Part shown: positions 1 through 16,579 of the stretch, piece by piece
Layout of the letters: every line of letters begins with the position of its first letter
Numbering within the stretch: position 1 is the first letter of the stretch
Assembly (NCBI RefSeq): GCF_029962835.1
Contig: NC_080577.1
Location: forward strand, 7,478,501-7,542,500
Source: Magnolia sinica
Lineage: Eukaryota > Streptophyta > Magnoliopsida > Magnoliales > Magnoliaceae
Direction of reading: 5' to 3'
DNA length: 64,000 nucleotides
Program-made: the position numbers and the translations under genes
Notes under the pieces: generated by a model
Databases searched by the model: none
Told to the model about the DNA's origin: nothing
What the model saw: the letters and a program-made list of their open reading frames with translations, nothing else

Positions 1-285
1 TTTGTCCTCCTAATAATCGTGTCAGTGCAGATTTGTTGGATATGTTGGATGTCAGTCACATACCATGTGGGTCCTACCATTCTGGATTCTACACTTTGAA
101 AAGAAAGAAATAAAAGGATGGTAATAGTGCTACAAGAAAATCATTTTTTAGAGCACTATTTGGTAAAATCCAAATCCTAGAAGCATTTTTGGTAAAAATT
201 CAAAGGTTCAATTATTTAAATGGGGTGGCCCAGACCCGATTATTTGTCCCATTAATTACTGGGTTACAGAAATTTTGCATTATTA

Positions 286-4598
<4,313 letters not shown>

Positions 4599-4664
4599 TT
4601 ACCAAATCTTCCTATCTTATTTTCTTTCATTCAACATCAAACAACACTCTCTCCCTTTACCTAC

Positions 4665-4667
<3 letters not shown>

Positions 4668-4702
<35 letters not shown>
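4668..4702. repeat. (GA)n microsatellite in the presumed Rop 5' leader
   Basis: Uninterrupted GA dinucleotides on the plus strand, hence (CT)n in the Rop transcript, about 125 bp before its start codon. CT-rich leaders are common in plant genes. A second tract lies in intron 1. Confidence 0.9.
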
Positions 4703-4706
<4 letters not shown>

Positions 4707-4752
4707 GTGGGGTTTGTTTGAAATTTGAAATGGAATGGTGGGAGGAATGTGG

Positions 4753-4763
4753 CTTTTAATAAG
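4753..4763 (-). promoter_or_regulatory. possible TATA-like element of the Rop gene
   Basis: Read on the minus strand this is CTTATTAAAAG, a weak TATA variant about 50 bp upstream of the GA/CT tract and about 210 bp upstream of the Rop start codon. The position is plausible for a short CT-rich leader. No transcript evidence; tentative. Confidence 0.3.
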
Positions 4764-7700
4764 GTGCACCCTCCACCACTTTAGCTGTACAATGTCCCCC
4801 TTAGAAATGATTGCTCAGACCCTTTTTTTGGTCTTCTTTTCCATTTCTTTGAGTGCAAGGCCAGAGCCAAAGCCAGCAATCTATTTGCAATTGGTTGGAG
4901 TTGGTTAAGTGTTGGACAAGGGATAGATGGATGGAAATGATGGGAACTAGTTGCTTAATTAACTCAAAACTATCATGATTTTTTGGATTTTTTTTTTTTT
5001 TATTTTTATTTTTACCATTAGGTGCTTCTTTCTGGAGTTGGTTTTGCCTCCGCCGCGACTTACGATTGTATGTATGTCGGCAATTACTGAGGCCCACATG
5101 AAGGGAAGGTCAGATGGTTTTAGCCGTCCACGCTTTCTTTTCTGGAATAGCCAACATAATCATGCTTCGGTGGTGATTCTAACCGTTGATTTTCAGAGTT
5201 GAATGGGAGCCATTGGGAGTTTTGTTTTCATTGTAATGAATTCATATGTGGATAGTGATGATCCATTCAGTGCAAGCTTGCAGAGAGGCCAGTATAGCAT
5301 AAGGTCCACAACATGGACGGGTCTGATCGTTGGATTAATCAGTGTGTGGGTCCCATTAGGTGGCGACACACGGTGGATTCTGAGCAGTGGTAAAGGTGAA
5401 ATGAACTCTTCTTTTGTGCGTCTTCATGATTGTAATAGTGGAAATGTGAATGTCTTTTTATTGATTAATGGGAATGATCACGTGCGCGGTCACGTGATAT
5501 AGAGAGAGGGCATATTAGTTGTACTTTTATATTTGTTATTTGTTCCTGAAAAAGAAAAAAGATTGTAAATGTAGAGAAGCATGGATCACATCAGGCTCTG
5601 TGATGGACGTTTCAAGGGCCCAGATGTAATGAAGAATGTTGGTGTCTGGTGGACAGCCGAGGGGGCTTGGGATTGGATTGTAGGAAATGGTACGTTCGCA
5701 ACTGCAAATGCAAGGTCAGCAGAGATCCAACGGTTAGGAATTGGGGTCATGATGTGATGGGCCCACTAGATATACACACGGGGTCAGACGAGCGGTGTTG
5801 AATGAGTTGGGCTGAGTTCCGTGAATGGAGCTACATTAAGAGAAGGTTAGAAACATTTCCCATGGACCCAAAAGCCATGGCCAAACTGTCTTTGGTGAGA
5901 CCCGGTTTTAAGATTTGGCCACTCGAACAGACTCGTTTGTTTGGGTGGTGATTCAAATCAAACGAGTCACATCAACTCACTTACTTTATCCAACTCTCAC
6001 TGGCCGTGTCAAATTGGATTGTGGCAGACTGAGTCTAAGTCCCAGTTGACAATCTTAAAACCATGTCTGATATATGAGAGGCTGAAATTTTTCGTTATAA
6101 ATTATATATGTGATAGGGCCGGTTTGGAAAGTGGGACTAGGTTGTACGGAATTGCATTTGTTGCCGTCTAAATTCCACGAGGCATTCATGGCACATTGCG
6201 TGAGGAGAAATATCAACATCTTAGTTAATTAAGTAAAACATTGAATCCACGGAATTATTCTGGAATTCACTAGTTAGGAAGGAAATTTTGAACTTTTATT
6301 ATTCAGTATTTCTCATACCTCCCAATAAAACATAAAAACCCTAATTAAGAGTCTTAATTTATTTAATTATTTTTTACCAAAAGTAAAAAAATCTCAAATT
6401 AATAATGATGGATGATTCGACACATGATTAAGGCACTTCCCAAAAAACACTTTGTATACTACAACTCTAAAAGTAAGGAAATTCATCAAAATTTGAAATG
6501 ATTAAAAATAGTTTTTTTTTTTTTTCCCAGAAGTCACAATTTTGAACAAGAATGAAAAGTTTTCTAATGAAATTGATCGACGGGGCTAGAAAGGCGAGTT
6601 GGTTGACCACAGATGGCCCCTTATAGGTTGTATGTCCCGTAACGATCCCCAGATCAAAAGTTATGTCCAATTTATAGGTCATACTTTTAATGTTAATTTT
6701 TCCTTATTTGGAATAAATTTCCTTTATAAGGTATGCACCCGGAGCCTTATTATATAATGTACTACGTTGGACTAGACTCAGATTTGACGGACTACATTTG
6801 CTTCTATTTGGGCTTCTTTCAGTCTAACTGTGCCAATAATAGGTTTGTGGCCTGCTCTACATAAATTTAAAAATGATGAAAAGGATTAGATTAATCCAAG
6901 TATCTCATTCAGGGTCGCAGGAGATGCAATGGGACTTTTGATAAATTTTGAAATCCACTGCATGTTTGGGCCCCATGTTGATGCACGAGTTTTATCCACG
7001 CCGTCCATTCATATGCACCCTTTACATGTAACCACTGAGTTGTGTATACATTCAGGTGACCGACATTAGTTGTGAAATTTAGTCTGTTAATTATAATTTT
7101 GTAGTCTACCATGCATAAATTTCACCTAATAAAATGTTTTTCCTAGGAGAAGACTTTGATACATGAAATTTGACAGTCAAAATATCATGGTATTTCCAAA
7201 CATACAATCATTATATAATAATGGTGTTAATTCGACCTGTTGAAATTCAATATCATTTAATCCTCCATGAGGAATAAACTGTTTGGCCAGTGATCTGATT
7301 CAACATTTGTGTTTGGCCTACCTGATGTGTATAGTACCCTGAATTTTGCTCTAGTTGATCAACGGCTGGAAAGCGCCGGGCAAACCAGGCTCCCAATTAG
7401 CCCAGCTCTACTCCACTAAGCCCCAAACCGGGCCTAATTGGGCTAGAAAGGCCCCACTGATGAGTATCATTGGATTGTGCCTGGCTCAGACATTGGGCCT
7501 TGATTTCAAGGTTGGGCCTGGACTTTGGGCCGAGTTTAGGAGTCCAAGCTCTGGTCCTACTGGGCGGGCCGGGTACAGGTGATCTTTACAATGGGGCCGT
7601 CCAAAAGCATGGGTCTGAAGTCATACCCAAGCAACACTTTGCCACGTGTGACTGCCCCCACAGTATGTGATCATTCCTCTTATTTAAAATTTCTTTTATT

Positions 7701-8953
7701 TATTAGATTTGGGTTTAGCTTAGGTGTGTTTGGTTGCACTAAATAAATGAAATGTTATAATATTTTGTTACAACCAAACGCACCCTTATTTAATAATTTA
7801 TGGAGACAATGAAATGATCTTATTTTGTTTTTATTAAAACCTTTTGAATTGATAGGGTGGATTCACTGGTGCGGGCGAGTCTCATTTCCCAAATTGTATA
7901 AGTATATAAATCAGAGATCATGCTTGTTTCAGTCCATCTGGACCGACCAACTGATGGCCCACCTCATGGATGGATGAATGGTAGAAAATAGAGATTTTAA
8001 TGAAGGACATGATAGTGAATTATCTTCTTGCAAATCGGCACAATTTCTACACCATTGCTAATGTAGTCCACCAGCTCATCACCCAACTGCACCAATCAAC
8101 AGAAATCATGCACCTGGTCAAGTGGTGCTGGCTTGGCCAATTCGAAATGGGGTCCACTGGATTGAATGAACAGACGACTCACACCGTCCAACGTAGATGG
8201 ATGAACAATACAAAAATCATATCTTCAAGGCAATCTTTTCATGTCTGAAGATCATGATTTGATTCATTTACATAGGCCATCTCACCTACAAGCGTACCAA
8301 ATGCTAGGGTTAGGCTTATGTGTAGATGGGTGTAGCGTAAGTCTCTCTAACTTTCATTTGGCTTCAAAAATAAGGAACGACGACTCTAATTTTAACTTTA
8401 GGGTTTTTTTTTTTTTTTTTAATTTTCTTCTTTCTTTTTACCTTCCTTGAAAACTTTAGGTCTAAGACTCTTATGTTGGTTTTGCACCACATAAAAAATG
8501 GTTGAGACTCTTCAATCACACACATAGCCTTGTTGTATGGTAATCCAGACTGTCCAATTTGCTGGAACAATGGCGGATGGAGCGTAGCCTAAAAATTACA
8601 TTGAGAAGATAAAATTAACTATCTGAGTTTTCCATTTTTAATTTGGACCATTTAATATTTTACTCTCGACCATCCATTTGATAACAATTTATTAGATGGT
8701 TAGGATTTCTTTATTGCAGTTATTCTAAAGATATGGTCTGATAGATGTGCACGAGTGTTACATGTGATAAGGATGAGTAACTACCATTTTTTGAATTGTG
8801 GAAGACAAATAAAGTACGAGTCTACCATTAAAAGCTTTATGATGAGATCAGCCGTTTGGTTGAAAATTTGCAATCTAGAATCACGAGGCTCTGAACAGCA
8901 AGCAGAAAGCCTTTTCACGATTCAAGGAGCCGTGCATTCGTCAGTTGCTTGTT
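4764..8953. other. intergenic stretch left of the first large MITE
   Basis: No open frame here resembles a known protein; frames up to about 100 codons lack family motifs. There is a MITE-arm fragment near 6968-7010 (GGGCCCCATGTTGATG, then CCACGCCGTCCATTC) and another near 7930-8260. A GGGCC-rich patch lies at 7360-7600. Otherwise AT-rich and featureless. Confidence 0.5.
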
Positions 8954-9547
8954 GGAAGCGGATTGGCTGGTGTACCACTACGAAGACGAGCGCAGAGACG
9001 CTCCTCGAGCTCCGAGTTGTACGAACGGTTGAAAGGAGATCAAAGTTATATGAGCCCTACAATGATCACAATGATGTATTTATTATATCCACACCCTTCA
9101 TCCATTTTTAGAGATCATTTTAGAGTAATAGACAAAAAATGAATCATATCCAAAGCTCAAATAGACCACACCAAAAATAGCAGCGAGTATAATGATTTTC
9201 ACCTTTAAAAAATTCGCAGGGCCACCATAATGCTTATTTTCCATCCAATCTGTTAATAAGGTCACAAATACATTGATGACGAGGAAAAACAAATTTCATA
9301 TTAACCCGAAACTTCTGTACCCCTAAAAGGGTTTCAATGGTAGACGTTCAATCCCCCACTGCTTTTTACAGTGTAGTCCACTTGAACTTTATATATTTCT
9401 TATTTTTAGTCTCAAGCATTAATACGATCTCAAAAAATGGATGGACGGTTTGGATATAACACATACCTCATGATGGGTTCTACAAAACTTGTTGACATCA
9501 ATGCAGCAGCTATATTGCTGATGTGTGGTACACAAGCCAATCCGCCC
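8954..9547. mobile_element. Mutator-like fold-back MITE with GGATTGGCTGGTGTACCAC ends
   Basis: The left arm GGAAGCGGATTGGCTGGTG and the right arm read inverted (GGGCGGATTGGCTTGTG) form terminal inverted repeats. The interior shows the shared signature (CTCCTCGAGCTCCGAGTTGT, TATTTATTATATCCAC, then the inverted half). About 590 bp, non-coding. I found no clear target duplication. Confidence 0.7.
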
Positions 9548-9711
9548 ACATGTTATAGGGAGTTGTGGGGCCCACAATAATGTGTATGTAACACCCACTC
9601 AGTCCATCATTGGGTGTAGATCATTTCAGCACTTGAGAACAAAAATTAGGCGGCTATAAAATTTGAGTGGGCCACGCTTCTTTGAAAACTAGGGATGGAG
9701 AGGGTCCCACT
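9548..9711. mobile_element. MITE half cut by a hAT-like insertion
   Basis: Starts near GTGGGGCCCACAATAATG and carries MITE-type sequence as far as GGGTCCCACT, where the hAT-like element at 9712 begins. The expected second half is not clearly recognisable right of 10334, so this may be a decayed or partial copy. Confidence 0.45.
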
Positions 9712-10334
9712 TAGAGGTGGACATCGAGTCGAGTCAAACCGGATTAGGTCCAACTCGGCTCGATTCGATTTTTCAAGAACCTGACTTGAACTCGATCCTA
9801 TCTGAATCCTTATTGGCTTAAGCCAAACAGATTCCGACTCGGTCTGGAAAACCGAATTGAGTCGAATCGAGTTGAGTCTGTCCAGTTGATTTGGACAAAA
9901 CTAAATCATTATAGGGAGAGAGAGAGGGAGAGAAAAGAGGAGAGAAAGAATGAGATGTGAGAAACCGGAGAGAAAGGAGGAGAGAAAGAAGGAGAGGAGG
10001 GAAATCAGGAGAGAATTGAGGAGAGATGGGTGGGTGCGGCGCCTCCTTCGAGTAGAGAAAGAAAGGTTAGGGTTCGTTTGAATTTCGAATCGGATCGGAT
10101 CGGATCAGTCCAGATTAACCACGATCCGAACTCGATCCAATGTACAAAAAAAAAAACTTATAGGATCGGGTTGGATCGGATCGATCCGGATTGACCACAG
10201 TCCGAACTCGATCCAATGTACAATAGGATCTAAGTAGTCCTACTCAATATGCACCGATCCAAGCCTTCAGTTTGATTCAGATCTACCGGATCGGGTTGGA
10301 TTCGCGAGATCAAGTCGGATTCTGCCCAGCTCCA
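9712..10334. mobile_element. hAT-like fold-back element, copy 1
   Basis: Left end TAGAGGTGGACATCGAG, right end inverted TGGAGCTGGGCAGA; flanked by GTCCCACT (9704-9711) and CTCCCACT (10335-10342), 7 of 8 matching. The interior is degenerate GATCGGATCGG and GAGTCGAGTC sequence around a GA-rich core and a GGCGCC patch. No coding capacity. The 8-bp duplication and YAGGG ends point to the hAT superfamily. Confidence 0.75.
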
Positions 10335-10357
10335 CTCCCACTACGGCGGGTGTGAAT

Positions 10358-10975
10358 GCTGAAGCGGATTGGCTGATGTACCACACACAACCGAGTTGGC
10401 TGGTGTGTTGACGTCACTAAGTTTTGTGGGTCCCACTATAAGGTATCTATTATATCCAAACTGTTTGTCCATTTGGAGAGGTCGTTGTAAGTCTTGAGTT
10501 GAAAAATAACACAAATACACATATCAAGTGGACCACATTGCAAAAAGATGTGGGGGATTGAACGTCTATCATTGAAACCCTCTCGGGTCAGAAAAGTTTT
10601 GGATCAATATGATATCTGTTTTTCCTCTTCATGACCTTATGAATTGATTGGATAGAAAAAAAATCGTCACGGGGTCAAAAAAAAAATATAGAGATGGGAA
10701 GCCTACCCTTGAAACCTTAACCCATTGTAGCTTTGAATTAGGATGTTATACTCTTCATCCTTGTGGGAAACACTTCATGAACGGGTTGGATGTGATACAA
10801 ACATCATGGTGGACCTCCTGCAAGGTTTCAATGGCATTCTCACAATGCTTGTGGTGTGGCCCACCTAAGTATTGGATCAGTTTAATATTTGGGTTCGCAC
10901 CGTGAAATGATTTAGCAAGAATGATGGACAGAGTAGATTTTATGCATACATTATCGTGGGGCCCTTGAAGGCTCA
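10358..10975. mobile_element. Mutator-like fold-back MITE
   Basis: Begins GAAGCGGATTGGCTGATG, the same terminus as the element at 8954, and carries the two-halved MITE interior to GTGGGGCCCTTGAAGG. The right terminus is eroded, so its boundary is approximate. No coding capacity. Confidence 0.5.
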
Positions 10976-11543
10976 TCCAGACTGTCCATATTTTGATAAT
11001 CAATGAGGTAGCCCATAACCAAAAGACTCTAAGATTGAAAAGTCCTATTCCATGTCCGAATAAATAAATGATTAAGAAAAAACACGATGAAGGTCCACAT
11101 TCAACCAACGGCTAAGATCTTCGTATTCGGGCTTTTTGGTACACGGGGAATTTCACAAAGAAGCTCAACATCTGCCGACTTGTTTCGCCGAGCAACTGGC
11201 CTAGATACAGAAAACCTGACTTATATAGAAACCATCTAGCTAGGTTTGATGGGACTGTACATTCACACAATGAGTGTGCCAGATCCAAGCCATTCATTAG
11301 ATAGATTTTTTAAAATCAAGAATCAGCCATAAAATCTTCAAAATGGGTGGTAATATTTACAAAATTTCCTATCCATCCATTTATATTATAAAATTTTAGC
11401 TCATCAGATCAATGGAACGACCCAAATTTTTGGGAAGGACATCTAGGTGGTAGCACCCGTATGATGAATGAATTGGATCTTTCACATGCGTGACATGTTG
11501 GCAGAATTACCGACACTTAAAAATGAGGCCTTGGAGACACCGT

Positions 11544-12076
11544 GGGACGCGGATTTCCTGCTAAAGCCTATCGCATGAAGTTCCTTCACTGGGAACCTAG
11601 GTGGGGCCCTCTGTGATGTTTGTGAGAAATCCACCTCATCCATTTGTGTTTTGAGATCATTTTAGGACAATAGGCCACAAATGAGGATTGGATCCAATAC
11701 TCAAGTGGGCTGAAAACGTGAGGATTGAATGTCCACGTCAGTTGAAATATTCGTGGGGCTACATAAGTTTTGAATTAGACTAATATTTGTGTTTTTAGTT
11801 CATTCTAGTAGGAATAACGTTATGAACGGTATGGATGGCATGTAAATATTACTGTAGATCCCAGTGAAGTTTCAACAGTAGGAATTTCCGTAGCCAACTT
11901 TTCCCTTGGTGCGGCCCACTTGAGTCTTGGATCCTGCTCACTTTTGGTGTAAAATGCTAAAATGAACTCAAAAAACGGATGAACGAGATGGATTTTTAAT
12001 GAACATCACGGTGGGACCCACCTAGGTTTCCAGCGCAGGAACTTCATGCGAAAGGTTTTGGCAGGATATCCGCGCC
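11544..12076. mobile_element. fold-back MITE with inverted repeats of about 65 bp
   Basis: Left arm: GGGACGCGGATTTCCTGC followed by CGCATGAAGTTCCT and CCTAGGTGGGGCCC. The right arm inverted runs GCGCGGATATCCTGCC, CGCATGAAGTTCCT, CCTAGGTGGGTCCC in the same order. About 530 bp, non-coding. Long terminal inverted repeats and the CGGAT terminus fit a Mutator-like MITE; I see no convincing target duplication. Confidence 0.75.
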
Positions 12077-12082
12077 GGAGAA

Positions 12083-14051
12083 GGGATTGGCTACTCCCCT
12101 GCCACCGGCCCGGTGGTTGGTGGTCGATGATCTATGGGTCCACAATGATTCATGTGTTTCATCTAGAGGTGTGCATTTGTGACCCGATCCGGCCCGTTCC
12201 GAACAGAACCGACGGCCAATATCGGGTCTGATCGGGTTGTGGTTTCCAGATCCGATTTTTTTTCAGGTCAGGTCCGGATAGACCTCTGTGCGGACCGACT
12301 CGACCTGGATACCCGAATCGATGGGACCCAAACTGCACCAAACAAACCCGAACCGATAGGCAAGCAGGTAGTATGAAATATATTTTTTATTTTTTACCCT
12401 AATTTTCCTAAAAATGGATGAACGATGTGGATAAAACATATAGATTGCATAAAACATGTTGATCAAGTCATGAGAACACAGATGAAGGGAAAAAATAAAT
12501 ATCGGCTTGATCGAAAAGTTTTATGGCCTACATAACGTTTTTAATGGTCAAAATTCATTCAACATTGTTTTTTATAATGTGGTCCACTTGAGATTTCAAT
12601 ATACCTTCTTTTTTTTTTTTCTAATGACTTAAAAAGATCTATAAAAATAGATGGAGGGCATGGATGAAACACATACATCATGATGGGGCCCACAGAGCAC
12701 GGACGTCCGGTGGCCAAGGGAGTAGCCAGTCCGTTTCCAGCAGTAATACGTCTGGCCACCTCGAGCTCCGTGTTGTACGGACGGTTCAAAGGATATCAAA
12801 GTTATGGGCCCCACAGTGATGTATTTATTATATCTACACCGTTCATATACTTTTAGAGATAATTTTAGAGTATTATGCACAAAAATAAATAATATCCAAA
12901 AATCATGTGGCCCACACCACAAATAGCAGTAGAGAATGATTTTTACTGTTAAACCATTCGTGTGGTCCACTCGATAGTTAAATCTGTCTTATTTTTCGTC
13001 TCAAGCCTTAAGACAAGCTTGGAAAATGGATGAACGGTTTTGATATAATACATACCCTATGATTAGATCTACAAACCTTGCTCACTTGGATTAAGAAATC
13101 ACCTGTACAGCTCTGGAGAAAGGCAAGTAAAATGATTTTCGTGAACTGCACGTCAAAGATTTAATAAAAAGTTAAAAACGCGGTATACATTAGATAGGAA
13201 GTTCTTTCATACCATGTGGGGCCCACCTTGATGTGTATATTTTATCTAAGCCGTTTATCAATTTTTACATATTATTTTAGCCATTGAGTACAAAAAGTAG
13301 GTATATTAAAGGTTAAAGTAGACCATATCACATGAAACAATCTAATTAAATTTAGATATCCGAATTCGACCCAACCCGATCCGACTTGATTTTCCAACCC
13401 GAGTCGGACACTGTTCGAGTCACGAAAACCATGCATCGGATCTGTCCGAATCATATGACCCAGATCCGGGCACGGATCGGATCGGATTCGGTCAAACCTG
13501 TAGAATTTCGGATCAGGTCAAGTTGAACCTAATCCGATCCGATCAGGACCGATGCCCAGCTCTAGTTTCATCCATTTTTAAAGATCATTTTAAGAATTTA
13601 TCCCAAAAATGAGAGGGATATAAATCTCAGGTGGCCACACCACAGGAAAACATTTAGGTTTGTATATCCACCATTAAATCCTTCAAAGGCACACTGTTCT
13701 ATTTATTTGACATCCAATCTATTGATTAGGTCATAAAGAACAAGATGAAGAGAAAAAACAAAGATTATCTTGATCCAAAACTTTTATGGCCCTCAAAATT
13801 TTGAAAAAACAAAGATTATCTTGATCCAAAACTTTTATGGCCCTCAAATTTTTTTTAATGGTTGACGTTCATTCAACACTGTTTCCTGTGATGTGGTCTA
13901 CTTGAGATTGGGATATATCTCATTTTTCGTCTCATACTATAAAATGATCTAGAAAAATAGATGGAAGGCATGGATGAAACACATACATTAATGGTGAGGT
14001 CCACATAGCACCGACCATCAGCCAGTGGCTGGTGGCAAGGGGAGTAGCCGT
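12083..14051. mobile_element. fold-back MITE split by a 1.4-kb hAT-like element
   Basis: Left arm GGGATTGGCTACTCCCC with CCACCGGCCCGGTGG; the right arm read inverted is GGCTACTCCCCTTGCCACC. The left arm reaches CATGTGTTTCATC at 12163 and resumes at 13565 with GTTTCATCCATTTTT, the usual continuation in intact copies. The interruption is the hAT-like element 12164-13564. A short internal tandem duplication (about 13742-13850) lies in the right part. Confidence 0.75.
12164..13564. mobile_element. hAT-like composite element, copy 2
   Basis: Left end TAGAGGTGTGCATTTG, right end inverted TAGAGCTGGGCATCGG; flanked by GTTTCATC (12156-12163 and 13565-13572), a perfect 8-bp duplication. GATCGGGT-rich arms at 12164-12375 and 13356-13564 enclose MITE-like sequence that includes CTCGAGCTCCGTGTTGT and GGCCCCACAGTGATG. 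The same arrangement recurs in the element at 55830. No coding sequence. Confidence 0.85.
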
Positions 14052-14079
14052 GGGCTCAGCAAAGTTGTTTTGAGTTACG

Positions 14080-14580
14080 GGAAGCGGATTGCGTAGTGAG
14101 TAAACTCTGTGAGGTCCACCATGATTTATGTATTTTATCCACTCCGTCCACCTATTTGCCCAGATAATTTTATGGCTTAAACACAAAAATGAAGCATATA
14201 AAATGTTCAAGTGGATCACACTACAGGAAACAGTTGAATTCAATTTCTACCGTTGAAAAATTCTTGGTGGCCACGGAAGTTTTGGATCAAGCTTATATTT
14301 GTGTTTTCCCTTCGTCCATGTCTTTATGGTCTTATGAACCGTTTGGATGACAAATAAACATCACTGTGCGTGCAATAAAGGTTTCAACGGTGGAAATCAT
14401 TATCCCCACTGTTTCCTGTGGTATGATCCACTTGATCTTTGGATATGCTTCGATTTTGGGCTCAACCCCTTAAATTAGATGGAAAAATGGATGGACGGCG
14501 TGGATAGACCACATACGCGCAACTGAGTTTACTCAGTACCATAAGAGCGTAGTGAGTAACTCAGTACGCAATCCGATTTC
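14080..14580. mobile_element. Mutator-like MITE with exact 9-bp target duplication
   Basis: Ends GGAAGCGGATTGCG and, inverted, GAAATCGGATTGCG (12 of 14 alike). Flanked on both sides by TGAGTTACG (14071-14079 and 14581-14589). A 9-bp duplication is typical of Mutator-like elements. Near-palindromic over its 501 bp, non-coding. It is the best-defined member of the large MITE group here. Confidence 0.85.
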
Positions 14581-14600
14581 TGAGTTACGATGGAGGTTTG

Positions 14601-15137
14601 CGGCTGGAGCGGATTGCGTGGTGTGCAGCACTCCACTGACGTACGGTGTGTTGACGTAGCCGAGTTCTATGTGGCCCACGATGATATATGTGTTAAATCT
14701 ATACCGTCCATCCATTTTAAGAGACCATTTAAGGCCATCAACCTGTAAAAAAGGCAGATCCAAAGCTCACCACACCACAGAAAGTAGTGGAAACGATGAC
14801 ATCCACCGTTGAAACCTTTTTAAGGCCTACCATAATTTTTATTTGTCATCCAATCTGTTCATAAGGTCACAAAGACTGCGATGAATGGAAAACGCAAACA
14901 TTATATTGATCCAATACATCTATGGCCACCAAGAAGTTTTCAATGGTAAGCATTCAATCCCCACTCCTTTCTTGATTGTGGTCCACTTAAGCTTTGTATC
15001 TTCCTTATTTTTTTTAGCTCATGCTTAATAGGATCCTGAAAAAATGGATGGACAGCATTGATATAACTCACAGAATTTGGCCACGTCAATACACCACCAA
15101 AGTCGGTGGTGTGTGGCACAACACGCAATTCACTTTC
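14601..15137. mobile_element. Mutator-like fold-back MITE
   Basis: Left arm GGAGCGGATTGCGTGGTGTG; the right arm inverted has GTGAATTGCGTGTTGTGCC. The interior carries the shared signature, with GTGGCCCACGATGATATATG on the left. Lies 20 bp right of the preceding element. Target duplication not clear. Confidence 0.65.
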
Positions 15138-16560
15138 TCAGCGCACGACCTTGCGTACTGGGGACATGTACAATTTTACATGGTGGCCCATCATAACAAC
15201 GCTCAAATCACCATACTCGGTGGACCAGCTGATGGACAGCCTGGATATCATGCTCATGTGCCACAAGTTGGGATGCCTTATAAACACGTGTGCGCATAGC
15301 AAATATTTTGTTATTTTTGGAATTAACTACTTTAGAATTAGAAACCTTATTAAAATAAATCTCTCTAGCTACCCACCTGGACTACACAAGTGCGTGCTAA
15401 GCAAATATCTATATAACAGGTTGATTTTATGTAATTGAAATTTTACATATAGAGTAATAATAGAGTAATTTCAGGTGCGTTCTATATTGTTTTTATTTTT
15501 TAATTATCATTTTTATCATGTTGACTTATCCTATCTTTCTTGAGTTTTAAGATCAGTCCACTGAATCAAATTTGCCACGACTGATGTTGATGAGTCACTC
15601 CCAGCTAAGTTAAGTTGGGCCAAGTCACCGTAATTGCGAGCGGTTCGGATCTTCTACGGTCTGCATTATCACTGACATTATCGATACTATTACATGTAGT
15701 GTGTGATGACACGACCCAATCAAATGGCAACAAACAAGAAATTTCTAGTCGTAACAAGCAGATTATGTGGATTCAACTCAGAAAAAGTCGTGATTTAAGT
15801 CAAGGTGGATGAGTATATCCAAGTCATGTTAACCATGATCATCATCCTTCCTTAATATGCATGAGCCTTAGCCGCCTCAGGTTTTAATCCAGGGGTAACT
15901 CACTTCTACTCTTTTCCTTTGTGTTTAGCTAATCAGCCAGATTTAAAGCTGTACCGCACACAAAGCCTAAAGGTTAATTTGGGCGCTTGTATTTGGATTG
16001 CGTTGGAAATTAGACAGCAAATCAAGGTGACTGTGAATCCCCAATTGTATTAGGCAGCTAGTATTTGAATTCAATAAAATTCAAAAATAGTAATGCATTG
16101 GAATTTTGTAATATGTTTACAAAAATTTGAATTTAATAACTAATCGACTTTTATATTCCAAATTAGTATACATATTTGAAAAAATAATTATAATAAGCTC
16201 ATTAAAATATATACTTTGGAAAACGAAAAAACAAAATTTCATGCAATGGGTGGGCCACATGCATAAGATCATACAAACGACTCACCAATGTTTTTCAATC
16301 ATCCATATTTACATGAGAGACTTCAATTTATAATGTAGGTCCAATGCACATTGTCAAAACAACAATCTGTTGTGATAAAATGGATAGACGGAACAGATAT
16401 ATCATATACATTGAGATGGTATCCTAAAATGGCTACTACTACTTTTGAACCGGTTTCCAAGAAGTGAAATTCCCGTGAATATTCAAATAGGCGAAACGGT
16501 AATAATCACCCATTTCCAGGGTATTTACCTTTTCCCGATGAAACGATGAAAATCAAACAG
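15138..16560. other. no gene seen
   Basis: AT-rich sequence without recognisable coding frames or well-ended repeats. A short MITE-like piece may lie near 16245-16440 (GGTGGGCCACATGC, then GGATAGACGGAACAG). Confidence 0.4.
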
Positions 16561-16579
16561 GCCCTTAATAGAGCTTCTT

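Noticed and set aside
5203-5502. 99-codon plus-strand frame as a gene
   Set aside because: No recognisable motif, no homologous family, and no promoter features beyond chance.
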